Shown in pieces: positions 44,009 through 52,545 of a stretch of DNA of 64,000 bases. This DNA comes from Bog-159 sp035499555. GTDB lineage: Bacteria > Acidobacteriota > Terriglobia > Bryobacterales > Bryobacteraceae. The stretch is taken from assembly GCA_035499555.1 (NCBI GenBank), contig DATJYO010000076.1, positions 26,150-90,149 on the forward strand, read 5' to 3'. A program made the translations under genes and the position numbers. Every line of letters begins with the position of its first letter. The first letter of the stretch is position 1. The notes under the pieces were generated by a model. That model saw nothing but the letters and a program-made list of their open reading frames with translations, did not search any database and was not told the origin of the DNA.

Positions 44009-44877
44009 AACCGCGATCCCGAAGATCCAAAACCCAGGGGCCCATCGCTTTCCAAGGCGAGCGCGGCGCCTTCAGCGAGGAGGCCGCCCGCAAGTTGCTG
44101 GGCCACGGTATCGACGTGCTGCCCTGCCCGCGGTTCGAAGACGTTTTCCAGCGCCTCGAACAAGGCGCCGCCGCAGGCGCCGTGATTCCGATCGAGAATA
44201 CTCTGGCGGGCTCGGTCCACGAGAACTACGATCATCTGCAGCACTATGGTTTCTCCATCGTGGCCGAAACCAGCGTGCGCATCGTACACAACCTGATGGC
44301 CATGCCGGGGGTGCCGTTCTCGCGCATCCGCCGCGTCTACTCGCATCCGGTCGCGCTCAACCAATGTCTGAAATTCTTTGCGCGGCATCCAGGGGTCGAG
44401 AAGGTGCTGCATTATGACACCGCCGGCAGCGCCAAGACCATCATGGAAGATAAGCTGCAAGATGCCGCGGCGATTGCTTCCTCGGTCGCCGCCGAGATCT
44501 ACGGCGCCCATATTCTGCGCCGCTCGATCGAGGACGACCGGCGCAACTTCACCCGTTTCTTCCTGCTGCGGACCGCCGAGTATACCCGCAGATGGCCCGC
44601 GGGGCCCCCCCCTAATGTGCAGTGGAAAACGTCTCTTGTGTTCTCAACGCGGAACATCCCAGGGGCGTTGTTTCGCTGTCTAAGTGCTTTTGCACTACGA
44701 GATCTGAATTTAACAAAGATTGAATCCCGGCCGCTGCGCGGAAAACCGTGGGAATACCTATTCTATCTGGACTTCTTAGGCCGGGTCGATTCGCCGCAGG
44801 CACGGAATGCCTTGGGGCATCTGGCGGAACTTGCCGATATATTAAAGGTGCTGGGCTGCTATCCGCGCGGCAGCTAA
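44005..44877 (+). CDS. pheA: Prephenate dehydratase
   Basis: 290 residues. It makes phenylpyruvate from prephenate in phenylalanine synthesis. The catalytic domain (about 12-190) has IAFQGERGAFSEEAARK, PIENTLAGSVHENYDHL and the essential TRF of DDRRNFTRFFLL. The C-terminal ACT domain (about 208-285) carries FSTRNIPGALFRCLSAFALR and the phenylalanine-binding ESRP in LTKIESRPLRG, so feedback inhibition is likely. No chorismate mutase domain is fused. It is coupled to ubiX and convergent with the TetR gene, overlapping it by four bases. Confidence 0.95.
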   Translation: MKPRSRRSKTQGPIAFQGERGAFSEEAARKLLGHGIDVLPCPRFEDVFQRLEQGAAAGAVIPIENTLAGSVHENYDHLQHYGFSIVAETSVRIVHNLMAMPGVPFSRIRRVYSHPVALNQCLKFFARHPGVEKVLHYDTAGSAKTIMEDKLQDAAAIASSVAAEIYGAHILRRSIEDDRRNFTRFFLLRTAEYTRRWPAGPPPNVQWKTSLVFSTRNIPGALFRCLSAFALRDLNLTKIESRPLRGKPWEYLFYLDFLGRVDSPQARNALGHLAELADILKVLGCYPRGS

Positions 44878-45488
44878 GCCGGGTTCATTCCCGGAAACGC
44901 TTCAGTCATCGCAAAGTTAGCGAATTCAAGGACTTGACTCTCGTTCCAGCCCGGAAACCGCCGCGCGACCGCCAGTTTGGCAATGCCGTGCACCAGCGAC
45001 CAGGCTACCCGCGCCAGCAGGACTGGATCGCCAGCCGGCAGTTGCCCGTCCCGTTGACCATCCTCGATCAGACGAACCAGGGCTTGGAAGGCTTGGGCGC
45101 CAGCCTGCCCGCTCAGGCTGGCGGCGTCCCCTACGGCGGCGTCGAACATGACCGTGAAGTGCTGCGGCCGCCGCAGTGCGAATTCGACGTATGCCAGCCC
45201 CGCCCGGCGCAAGCGGTCCATGGAATTCGAGGCATTTCCGGCTGCGTCCGCCATAGCCTGTGTCAGTTCCGTGAAGCCTTGGCCGGCCAGGGCCGCCAGT
45301 AGCTCTTCCTTGTCCCGAAAGTGGCGGTAGGGAGCGTTGTGCGAAACGCCCGCCCGCCGCGCGGCTTCGCGCAGAGTGAACCCGGCTAGTCCGGCTTCGG
45401 CGATCAGGTTGAGTCCCGCCTGCAACAACTCTTCCCGCAAATTGCCATGATGATACGGCTTGCGCTTGGACATGGCCTTGTAATCCAT
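44874..45488 (-). CDS. TetR-family repressor
   Basis: 204 residues (199 if ATG 45473 is used; both fit). The helix-turn-helix spans about residues 13-60: REELLQAGLNLIAEAGLAGF and TLREAARRAGVSHNAPYRHF. The ligand domain (about 85-195) is of the TetR C-terminal WHG type, with SLVHGIAKLAV. It is divergent from an FAD oxidoreductase gene. Two 19-base palindromes in the 64-base space between them are the likely operators, so it probably represses both. Confidence 0.88.
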   Translation of the reverse strand: MDYKAMSKRKPYHHGNLREELLQAGLNLIAEAGLAGFTLREAARRAGVSHNAPYRHFRDKEELLAALAGQGFTELTQAMADAAGNASNSMDRLRRAGLAYVEFALRRPQHFTVMFDAAVGDAASLSGQAGAQAFQALVRLIEDGQRDGQLPAGDPVLLARVAWSLVHGIAKLAVARRFPGWNESQVLEFANFAMTEAFPGMNPA

Positions 45489-45501
45489 TTGTAGCAGATT
45501 G

Positions 45502-45520
45502 ATGTTGACGGCAGCAACAT
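45502..45520. promoter_or_regulatory. TetR operator 1 (ATGTTG-N7-CAACAT)
   Basis: ATGTTGACGGCAGCAACAT is one of two near-identical 19-base dyads. The arms of six are perfect and the spacer begins ACGG in both copies. It lies 14 bases upstream of the TetR start. Confidence 0.8.
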
Positions 45521-45535
45521 TCTGCTGTTATGCTG

Positions 45536-45554
45536 ATGTTGACGGTGACAACAT
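45536..45554. promoter_or_regulatory. TetR operator 2 (ATGTTG-N7-CAACAT)
   Basis: ATGTTGACGGTGACAACAT is 34 bases from copy 1, start to start. Its last two bases are the first two of the oxidoreductase start codon, so a bound repressor would cover the translation start region and probably the promoter. Confidence 0.8.
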
Positions 45555-47169
45555 GACGGCCATCGGCCATCCCTACAAGCAATCCTCCCTGGACGAGTCC
45601 TGGGACGTTATCGTAATCGGTTCCGGTATCGGCGGTCTGGCGGCTGCCGCGCTGCTGGCGCGGCATGGCGGGAAGCGTGTCCTGGTCCTGGAACGGCACT
45701 ACGTCGCCGGCGGCTTTACCCATACCTTTCACCGGCCCGGTTACGAATGGGACGTGGGGGTGCACTACATCGGCGAGGTGGCCGACCGGCGCTCGCCGGT
45801 ACGCGCCGCGTTCGATCACCTGACCGATGGACGCCTGCAGTGGAATCCCATGCCGGATGTCTACGACCGCATCGTTATCGAGGGGCGTACCTACGATTTT
45901 CCGAGCGGGGTGGAGCGCTTCCGGGAACGCCTGAAAAGCTACTTTCCGAATGAGGCTGCTGCAATCGACGTGTATATCGCCTTGGTCCAGGACGCGGCGG
46001 ACGCGAGCGGGACCTATTTTGCGGAAAAGGCCATTCCCGCTCCCATCGCCCGCCTGGCCGGGCCGCTCATGCGGCGCCGCTTTCTGCGTCACGCGGACCA
46101 GACGACCGCAACGGTGCTCGGCTCGCTCACCAACAATCGCGAACTGATCGCCGTGCTGACCGGCCAGTGGGGCGATTACGGGCTGCCTCCCGCGCAGAGC
46201 AGTTTCGCCATTCACGCGATTGTGGCGCGGCACTATTTTGGCGGCGCCAGCTATCCGATCGGCGGGGCATCGCAGATCGCCGCCGGCATGGCGCCGCTGA
46301 TCGAAGAGGCCGGCGGCCAAATCGTGGTGAGCGCCGAAGTGGCCCGGATCCTCACCACGGACGGCAAGGCCGCCGGTGTGCGGATGGCGGACGGCCGGGA
46401 GTTCCGTTCCAGGATGGTGATCAGCGACGCGGGCGCGATGAATACCTATGCGCGTCTGCTCGATCCCGATCTGGCCGGTGCGCGCGGCATCCTGGACCAG
46501 TTGCGGACGATCCCACCTTCCCTGAGCCACCTGTGCCTTTATGTCGGGCTGAAGCACGGCGGCGCGGCTCTGGAAACCGGGGCGACCAACCTCTGGATCT
46601 ATCCCGGATCGGATCACGACGCCTGCCTGGCACGGTTCGCGGCGGATGCGTCGCAGCCTTTTCCGGTCTTGTTCATCTCGTTTCCGTCGGCGAAGGACCC
46701 CACGTTCGCACAACGCTATCCGGGACATTCCACGATCGAGGTGGTAGCTCCCGCGCCGTACCGCTGGTTCGAGCGCTGGGCCGATACGCGCTGGAAGAAA
46801 CGCGGCGCCGATTACGACGACTTCAAACAGAACCTGGCTGCCCGGATGCGGGAGGAACTCGAGCGGCAGGTCCCCGCCGTGCGCGGTTTCATCGACTACA
46901 CCGAGCTTTCCACGCCTTTGAGCACGCGCCATTTCGCGAATTATGCGCAAGGCGAGATCTACGGGCTGAGCGCCGTACCGGCCCGCTTCCGCGTGGCAGG
47001 CCTCGGCGCGCGAACGCCGGTTCGGAATCTGTATATGACCGGCGCGGACGTGGGATCGCTGGGCGTGACGGGCGCCCTGTTCGGCGGGGTGATCACGGCG
47101 TCGCTGGCCCTGGGCCGCAACCTGATGTCCATCGTCACCCGGCCCAGGGCGGAGCGCGCCGCTGCCTAG
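45553..47169 (+). CDS. FAD-dependent oxidoreductase (phytoene desaturase/retinol saturase family)
   Basis: 538 residues from ATG 45553. FAD-binding SWDVIVIGSGIGGLAAAALLARHGG begins near residue 16, then VLVLERHYVAGGFTHTFHRPG, YEWDVGVHYIGE, and the C-terminal FAD motif NLYMTGADVGSLGVTGALFGG. This pattern is the CrtI/all-trans-retinol 13,14-reductase branch. The substrate could be a carotenoid, polyene or other hydrophobic unsaturated compound; no other carotenoid gene is near. It is controlled by the divergent TetR, suggesting an inducible detoxification or lipid role. Confidence 0.88.
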   Translation: MTAIGHPYKQSSLDESWDVIVIGSGIGGLAAAALLARHGGKRVLVLERHYVAGGFTHTFHRPGYEWDVGVHYIGEVADRRSPVRAAFDHLTDGRLQWNPMPDVYDRIVIEGRTYDFPSGVERFRERLKSYFPNEAAAIDVYIALVQDAADASGTYFAEKAIPAPIARLAGPLMRRRFLRHADQTTATVLGSLTNNRELIAVLTGQWGDYGLPPAQSSFAIHAIVARHYFGGASYPIGGASQIAAGMAPLIEEAGGQIVVSAEVARILTTDGKAAGVRMADGREFRSRMVISDAGAMNTYARLLDPDLAGARGILDQLRTIPPSLSHLCLYVGLKHGGAALETGATNLWIYPGSDHDACLARFAADASQPFPVLFISFPSAKDPTFAQRYPGHSTIEVVAPAPYRWFERWADTRWKKRGADYDDFKQNLAARMREELERQVPAVRGFIDYTELSTPLSTRHFANYAQGEIYGLSAVPARFRVAGLGARTPVRNLYMTGADVGSLGVTGALFGGVITASLALGRNLMSIVTRPRAERAAA

Positions 47170-47189
47170 CCCCACGCTAAAATCAAAGT

Positions 47190-47471
47190 ATGGCTCGGGC
47201 ATTGTGGGAGGGCGCGGTGCTGGCGGAAAGCGACGATATCGTGATCGTCGAGGGCAACCGGTACTTTCCGCCGGACTCGATTCACCAGGAATACTTCAAG
47301 CCCAGCGACGCCACCAGCGTCTGTCCCTGGAAAGGCACGGCCAGCTACTACGACATCGAGGTCGACGGCAAACGCAATGCCGCGGCAGCCTGGTATTATC
47401 CGAAGCCCAAGCCGGCCGCCAGCCAGATCCGCGGGCGCGTGGCATTCTGGAGAGGCGTGCAGGTCGAATAG
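47190..47471 (+). CDS. DUF427 domain protein
   Basis: 93 residues, the complete single domain: GAVLAESDDIVIVEGNRYFP, SVCPWKGTASYYDIEV and AWYYPKPKPAASQIRGRVAFW. DUF427 proteins are small beta-structured proteins of unknown function that keep the CPWKG and AWxY motifs. It starts 20 bases after the oxidoreductase stop, so it is likely to be in the same TetR-controlled transcript. Confidence 0.92.
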   Translation: MARALWEGAVLAESDDIVIVEGNRYFPPDSIHQEYFKPSDATSVCPWKGTASYYDIEVDGKRNAAAAWYYPKPKPAASQIRGRVAFWRGVQVE

Positions 47472-47478
47472 CCGGCGC

Positions 47479-48789
47479 TCAGGAAGCCGCCACCACGCTA
47501 GTCTGCAATTCCGGAATTTCGATCTCGATGCGCGTGCCTTGCCCCGGCTGGCTATCGATGTTCATGCGGTGATCGTTGCCGAACAGCACCTTCAGCCGCT
47601 CGCTCACATTGCTCACGCCGATGCCCTGCTGCCGCAGCGTCGCCAGGCGCGACTCCGCGATGCCGACGCCGTCATCCTCCACGCGCAGCACCAGACGCGC
47701 GTCCTGCAAACGGCTGCGCAGCCGGATGGTGCCGCCCTCGACCTTGCGGCTCAACCCGTGTTTGACACAGTTCTCGATCAGGGGCTGGAGCAGCATGCTG
47801 GGCACCAGCAGGTCCAGGGTGTCGGCGGCCACGTCCTTCTCGAATCGCAACTTATCGCCGAACCGGACCACCTCGATCGACAGGTAGTCGTCGATGAAGC
47901 CGATTTCTTCGCGCAGCGGACTGAAGTTGTCGTGTTTGCGCAGCAGCCGCCGCAAAATATTGGACAGTTTCAGCACCATCACACGCGCCTGGTTCGGATC
48001 CGTGCGGATCAGCGAAGAGACCGAATTCAGCGTGTTGAAAAGGAAGTGCGGATTGATCTGGTTGGTCAGCGCGTCCAGGCGCGCCTGAATCAGCAAGCGC
48101 TGCTGCTCCTCCAGTTTTCCCTCGTTGCGCGTGTTGTTCCAGATCTTGATCGGCAGCGTGACGGAGAAGAGCGTGGCCGCGTAGACCGCTGCGTACATCC
48201 ACAGGCTAGGCTGTTCCGGGTGCAGATAGAAGATGCGGTGTTTGGCGCCGAAGGTCCGGCCCAGCGCCTGGCGCAGGAACTCGGCGAACAGGATCACGAC
48301 GAAGAACAGGAGGTTGAAAGCGTTGCGCCGGTCGAACCGGCGCTGCTTGAAGAAGCGCCACAGGTTGAGATCGAAGAAGGGGGTGAAGCGCCAGATATCT
48401 TCGGGATCGGCGGCGCAGTCCCGCAGCAGTCCGCCCAGCACGCCGAGGCCGGCAAATAACGGCATGGTCAGGTACTCGCGGTGGATCATGGCGGGCACCG
48501 AGATGAGGATGCCGGAAGTGAGGCCGGTGACGTAGCCACCCAACAAACCCGCCAGCAGGCTGCCTTCCAGTCCCAGGTCCACGGCCTGGTAACTCTTGCT
48601 GACCACCCGCGTGCCGACGCTGGCGGCGAACAGGGCGGAGAACCACAGGGAGAGTTTCAGGCGCTGGCCGAGGGCCCGGTTCTCGCGGAGGAGCATGCGT
48701 TTGACGGCGCCCCAGCGCACCAGAATGCTCGACAGCGAGGCCACCACGCCCAGTTTGACCAGCAGCGTAACCAGGTAGGAATCCGCCAT
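47479..48789 (-). CDS. LytS/YehU-type sensor histidine kinase
   Basis: 436 residues from ATG 48789. A longer frame reaches back into ribA, but this ATG starts a hydrophobic segment. About five N-terminal membrane helices (5TM-Lyt type, with LEGSLLAGLLGGYVTGLTSG) are followed by a further pair near 225-260. The His-kinase domain has LDALTNQINPHFLFNTLNSV (phospho-His), then LVPSMLLQPLIENCVKHGL and the ATPase motif VEDDGVGIAESRL. Partners are LytTR response regulators; none is adjacent here. Confidence 0.9.
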   Translation of the reverse strand: MADSYLVTLLVKLGVVASLSSILVRWGAVKRMLLRENRALGQRLKLSLWFSALFAASVGTRVVSKSYQAVDLGLEGSLLAGLLGGYVTGLTSGILISVPAMIHREYLTMPLFAGLGVLGGLLRDCAADPEDIWRFTPFFDLNLWRFFKQRRFDRRNAFNLLFFVVILFAEFLRQALGRTFGAKHRIFYLHPEQPSLWMYAAVYAATLFSVTLPIKIWNNTRNEGKLEEQQRLLIQARLDALTNQINPHFLFNTLNSVSSLIRTDPNQARVMVLKLSNILRRLLRKHDNFSPLREEIGFIDDYLSIEVVRFGDKLRFEKDVAADTLDLLVPSMLLQPLIENCVKHGLSRKVEGGTIRLRSRLQDARLVLRVEDDGVGIAESRLATLRQQGIGVSNVSERLKVLFGNDHRMNIDSQPGQGTRIEIEIPELQTSVVAAS

Positions 48790-48804
48790 CAAGGCTTCGA
48801 CATC

Positions 48805-48812
48805 ATTATAAT
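48805..48812. promoter_or_regulatory. Shared -10 region between kinase and ribA
   Basis: TTATAATA reads as a TATAAT box on both strands (48807-48812 plus, 48810-48805 minus) in the only AT-rich patch of the 53-base divergent region. No good -35 box is seen on either side. Confidence 0.4.
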
Positions 48813-48842
48813 AAAAGCATTGAAAAGCGCTGTAGAGAGACC

Positions 48843-49463
48843 ATGCAAAACCCGCCTGCGCTAAGCCTGCACAAAGCCGCGGAAGCGGATTTTCCAACCA
48901 GATTCGGCCACTTTCGCATCTACGGATTCGAAGGCCGGGCGGACGGCCGCCTGGAAGAGGCCGTGGTGCTGGAGATGGGCGACATCGCGCATGGGCCGCG
49001 CGCGCCGCTGGTGCGGATTCATTCGCAGTGTCTCACCGGCGATGTGTTCCACAGCCTGAGGTGCGACTGCCGGGCGCAGTTGGAACTGGCGCTGCAGATG
49101 ATCGCCGAGGAGGGCCGCGGGCTGCTGATCTACGAGCATCAGGAAGGCCGCGGGATCGGCCTGCTGAACAAGCTGCGGGCCTACGAGTTGCAGGACGGCG
49201 GCGCCGATACGGTGGAAGCCAACGAGCGGCTGGGATTCGAATCCGATTTGCGCAATTACGAGCTGCCCGGCGAGATCCTGCGCTATTTCGGCCTGCACAA
49301 AATCCGTTTGTTATCCAACAATCCGGACAAGGTGGCGGCCGTGGAAGCGGCGGGCGTGCAGGTGGAGGAGCGGGTACCCTGCATCGTGCCCGCCGTCGTA
49401 TCGACCGAGTCGTACCTGCGGACCAAGAAAGAAAAGATGGGCCACCTGCTGGAAGGCTTTTAG
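48843..49463 (+). CDS. ribA: GTP cyclohydrolase II
   Basis: 206 residues. It opens GTP to start riboflavin synthesis. Zinc ligands are the three cysteines of HSQCLTGDVFHSLRCDCRAQL; the catalytic tyrosine and arginine lie in LLIYEHQEGRGIGLLNKLRAYELQ. The end LLSNNPDKVAAVEAAGV is standard. It is a stand-alone RibA, without a fused RibB domain. Riboflavin genes ribB, ribD and ribE are not in the window. Confidence 0.95.
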   Translation: MQNPPALSLHKAAEADFPTRFGHFRIYGFEGRADGRLEEAVVLEMGDIAHGPRAPLVRIHSQCLTGDVFHSLRCDCRAQLELALQMIAEEGRGLLIYEHQEGRGIGLLNKLRAYELQDGGADTVEANERLGFESDLRNYELPGEILRYFGLHKIRLLSNNPDKVAAVEAAGVQVEERVPCIVPAVVSTESYLRTKKEKMGHLLEGF

Positions 49464-49472
49464 GATCGCGGT

Positions 49473-50876
49473 TTAGTCCATCTCGAAGGCAATATACTTC
49501 AACTGGCCTTCCCGTTCCACCTGCAGCACCACGGCGTCGCCGCTTTTCATCCGGCCCAGTGCGGCGGTCAACGAAGCGACAGTCGTGGTCGGCTCGTTGT
49601 TGATGGCGTAGATCACGTCGCCCGGATGCAGGTCTACCTCCTGATAGTCCCCGCTCGCCGTGCGCGCGGCGACCACAATCCCATACTCCTTACGCAGGTC
49701 GGGCAGCAACGGGGCCAGGCGCTTGTCAATGCCGATGCCCAGGATACCCAGCTTGGGGATCAGGTTCTTCTCCGGATCGACCATGTCCGCGAAGCGCTGC
49801 GGATCGTCGTTTTCGGCCACCACGGGTACTTCCATGCTGAGACGGCGATCGCCGCGCAACACTTCCAGATTGGCCTTGTCTCCCACCGGCGAACGGTACA
49901 GGCCAACCTCCAACTGACGGGCATCGTCCATGGTCCTGCCGTTCAGGCTGAGCACGATGTCTCCCGGTTGCAAGCCCGCCTTATCCGCCGGTCCGTCGGG
50001 TGTCACGTCGGCCACCAACACGCCCCAGTCCCGCGGCAGTTCCAAGCCCTTGGCCAGCAAAGGGGTGATGGTCTCCACGCTCACGCCGATTTCGCCGCGA
50101 TGTACGTGCCCCTCCTTACGAATCTGCCGGTACACGTTGCGCACAACGTCGCTGGGTATGGCGAATCCGATGCCTTCGCTGCCGCCGGACTGAGTAAAAA
50201 TCATGGTGTTCAAACCCACCACGCTCCCGCTCATATCCACCAGCGGACCGCCGCTATTCCCCGGATTGATCGAAGCATCCGTCTGGATGTAGATCATCGG
50301 ACTGTCGGTCTTAAGCTGCCGCGAGACCGTGCTGATCACGCCCAGGCTCACCGAGTTTTGCAGACCCAGCGGACTACCGAAGGCCATGACCAGTTGGCCC
50401 TGCCGCAACTCGCGGGAGTTGCCCAGCACCAGGCAAGGCAGCCGGGTGGCGGGCACCTTCAGCACCGCCAGATCGCTCTCGCGATCCACGCCCACGACCT
50501 TGGCATCCAGCACGGCGGCCGGGAGCCTCACCGACGACTGGCGCGCGGCACGCGCGGAAGGCGATAGCTGTACGCGGATGCGGCGCGCGCCTTGCACAAC
50601 GTGCGCGTTGGTCACGATGTAGCCGTCCGCGGTCAGAATCACGCCCGAGCCGCTGGCCCGCTGGCGCGTGATCATGGCGGCGTTGCCCGAATCCGAGTCG
50701 TCCGTAAGGCCGTAACCGGTGACCACGATTTTGACCACCGAGGGGTTGACGCGCCGCGCCAGGGCTTCCAGGGATGCGCTGAAATCCCCGATAGTTTCGG
50801 CTTTATGATCCTGCGCGAAACCGCTTGGCGCCAGCGCCGCCAACCAACAAACAACTATCGCCGCTCGATTACCCAT
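49473..50876 (-). CDS. Do-like (DegP/HtrA) serine protease with two PDZ domains
   Basis: 467 residues from ATG 50876, chosen because a signal peptide follows (GNRAAIVVCWLAALAPSGFA). The trypsin-like domain has the triad His in YIVTNAHVVQG, Asp in RESDLAVLKV and Ser in NPGNSGGPLVD. Two PDZ domains follow, near residues 280-365 (VTPDGPADKAGLQPGD) and 385-465 (VVAARTASGDYQEVDLHPGD). Its role is probably periplasmic protein quality control. The start overlaps the end of the upstream epimerase gene by 22 bases. Confidence 0.93.
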   Translation of the reverse strand: MGNRAAIVVCWLAALAPSGFAQDHKAETIGDFSASLEALARRVNPSVVKIVVTGYGLTDDSDSGNAAMITRQRASGSGVILTADGYIVTNAHVVQGARRIRVQLSPSARAARQSSVRLPAAVLDAKVVGVDRESDLAVLKVPATRLPCLVLGNSRELRQGQLVMAFGSPLGLQNSVSLGVISTVSRQLKTDSPMIYIQTDASINPGNSGGPLVDMSGSVVGLNTMIFTQSGGSEGIGFAIPSDVVRNVYRQIRKEGHVHRGEIGVSVETITPLLAKGLELPRDWGVLVADVTPDGPADKAGLQPGDIVLSLNGRTMDDARQLEVGLYRSPVGDKANLEVLRGDRRLSMEVPVVAENDDPQRFADMVDPEKNLIPKLGILGIGIDKRLAPLLPDLRKEYGIVVAARTASGDYQEVDLHPGDVIYAINNEPTTTVASLTAALGRMKSGDAVVLQVEREGQLKYIAFEMD

Positions 50877-51808
50877 GGGTTCCCTCGCAAATAGTCCACC
50901 GTGCGCAAGACCCCCTCGCGAATCCCCAAACGGGGCCGCCAACCCAATGCCCGCATGCGCCTGCAATCCAAAAAAATGAAGGGACTATCCCCGATCCAGC
51001 CGCGCGCGCCGCCCGCATAGCGCAACTGAGGATGCAATCCCAGACGCTCGCCGATCCAGCCGATCGAGTCGTCCACCGTGCAATACTCGTCGCAACCCAG
51101 ATTGAAGAGATTCAGCCGCGCATTCGCACGCTCGATGGCGGTAAGCATGGCGCCGACGCAGTCACCCACATACAAATACGACTTGCGCTGCTTTCCGTCT
51201 CCTAATACGTCCAGATGCGCGGGATGCTCCCGAAGTTGCTTGTAGAAATCCAGAATGTGGCCGTGAGTGTAGCGCTCGCCGAGGATCGAGACAAAGCGGA
51301 ATATGTAGCCTTGCATGCCGAAGCCCTCACAGTAGGCCTGGATCAGCGCCTCGGCGGCCAGCTTGGACGCGGCGTACAAGGACGTCTGCACGGGGAAGGG
51401 CGCATCCTCCGGGGTGGGAAAGACGGCCGGCTCGCCGTAGACCGATCCGGTGGAGGGGAACGCGATGCGGCGCACGCCGTGGGCGCGCATGGCCTCGAGC
51501 ACGTTGGCGGTGCCGATGGTGTTCTGTTCCAGGTCCTTGCGCGGATGATCGGTTCCGAATCGTACGTCCGCGTTCGCGGCCATATGAAACACGAATTCGA
51601 CGCCTTCGATGGCCGCCAGGACCGCATCCATGTCCAGCAGGTCGCCGCGGTGCAGACGAAAACGGGGCGAACGCGTGGCATCCGCCAGAAACTCGGGTTG
51701 CCCCGTGGAGAAGTTATCGAAGCCCGTGATCCGGTGGCCATCGCCGAGCAGACGGTCCACCAGGTTACTGCCAATGAACCCGGCCGCACCGGTAACGAGG
51801 ATATTCAT
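50855..51808 (-). CDS. NAD-dependent sugar epimerase/dehydratase
   Basis: 317 residues. Extended short-chain dehydrogenase: NILVTGAAGFIGSNLVDRLL at the N-terminus, HMAANADVRFGTDHPRKDLE, the Ser in FPSTGSVYGE and the YxxxK tyrosine in SLYAASKLAAE. Such enzymes act on nucleotide sugars (UDP-glucose 4-epimerase/UDP-glucuronate decarboxylase type). Gene context with a GT2 and the heptose-type operon points to surface-sugar synthesis. The substrate cannot be fixed from sequence. Its ATG overlaps the stop of the upstream GT2 gene by four bases. Confidence 0.9.
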   Translation of the reverse strand: MNILVTGAAGFIGSNLVDRLLGDGHRITGFDNFSTGQPEFLADATRSPRFRLHRGDLLDMDAVLAAIEGVEFVFHMAANADVRFGTDHPRKDLEQNTIGTANVLEAMRAHGVRRIAFPSTGSVYGEPAVFPTPEDAPFPVQTSLYAASKLAAEALIQAYCEGFGMQGYIFRFVSILGERYTHGHILDFYKQLREHPAHLDVLGDGKQRKSYLYVGDCVGAMLTAIERANARLNLFNLGCDEYCTVDDSIGWIGERLGLHPQLRYAGGARGWIGDSPFIFLDCRRMRALGWRPRLGIREGVLRTVDYLRGNPWVIERR

Positions 51809-52545
51809 GAACGCGTGCTCCGGCGGATGCGCAGGATATCGACCGCATTGCGCAGGTTACCCCGGACCACTTCCAGGCGGCTGTCGCCGTCGTCGCGCCA
51901 GCGTATGGGCACCTGCTGGATGCGGCAGCCCAGACGCCGCGCCAGGACCAGAATCTCCACGTCGAACATGTAGCCGTCGATCTGCTGCCGGCCGAAGATC
52001 GCGGCGGCCGCCGCCCGGGTGAAGAACTTGAAGCCACATTGTGTATCGGTGATGCCGGAAAGACCCACCGCGGCGTGCATCACCATGCCGAACGCCTTGC
52101 CGCCCAACTGGCGGTACAGCGGCTGGCGGCGTTCGATCTGCGAATCCTTCATCGCGCGCGAGCCGATCGCCACGTCGTAGCCCTGGCTGAACCACGGATG
52201 GATCTTGTCGAACTCTTCGATGGGGACTTTGTTATCGGCGTCCATGTAGCCGGCGATGTCGCCGCGCGCCAGCGCCATCGCCTCCCGCACGCCGCGGCCT
52301 TTTCCGCGGCGTTCCCGATAGCCGATGACACGGACCGGCTCACCCTTCGCGGCGATCTCCGAGGCCAGCTCACGAGTGCCATCGTCGCCGTCGGCCGCGA
52401 CGATGACTTCGTACCGTAAACCGCGAGCGGCGAAGTAGCACCCGGTTTCTCGAATCGTGCCGGCGATAGTAGCCGCTTCATTGAACGCCGGCAGGACTAA
52501 AGAGACATCGCACAAGTCAGTTATTCTAACAGGTGGACTGCGCAT
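51805..52545 (-). CDS. Family 2 glycosyltransferase (dolichyl-phosphate-sugar synthase-like)
   Basis: 246 residues if ATG 52545 is used, 236 if TTG 52515 is used. The longer open frame upstream lies in the divergent gene and is a shadow. VSLVLPAFNEAATIAGTIRE is the donor-binding start, AADGDDGTRELA the first acidic pair and GYMDADNKVP the DxD metal motif. The end is QVPIRWRDDGDSRLEVVRG. No C-terminal membrane segment, so it resembles soluble dolichol-phosphate mannose/glucose synthase types that charge a lipid carrier. ATG 52545 overlaps the divergent gene's start codon. Confidence 0.85.
   Translation of the reverse strand: MRSPPVRITDLCDVSLVLPAFNEAATIAGTIRETGCYFAARGLRYEVIVAADGDDGTRELASEIAAKGEPVRVIGYRERRGKGRGVREAMALARGDIAGYMDADNKVPIEEFDKIHPWFSQGYDVAIGSRAMKDSQIERRQPLYRQLGGKAFGMVMHAAVGLSGITDTQCGFKFFTRAAAAAIFGRQQIDGYMFDVEILVLARRLGCRIQQVPIRWRDDGDSRLEVVRGNLRNAVDILRIRRSTRS

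Noticed and set aside
45940..46060. Possible frameshift in the FAD oxidoreductase suggested by short overlapping frames
   Set aside because: The main frame is continuous with conserved blocks on both sides, so the overlapping frames are shadows.
44926..47202. A 758-codon minus-strand open frame opposite the FAD oxidoreductase gene
   Set aside because: It continues the TetR region in a wrong frame, has low-complexity Arg/Gly/His composition, no motif, and is explained by GC-rich third positions of the real plus-strand gene.
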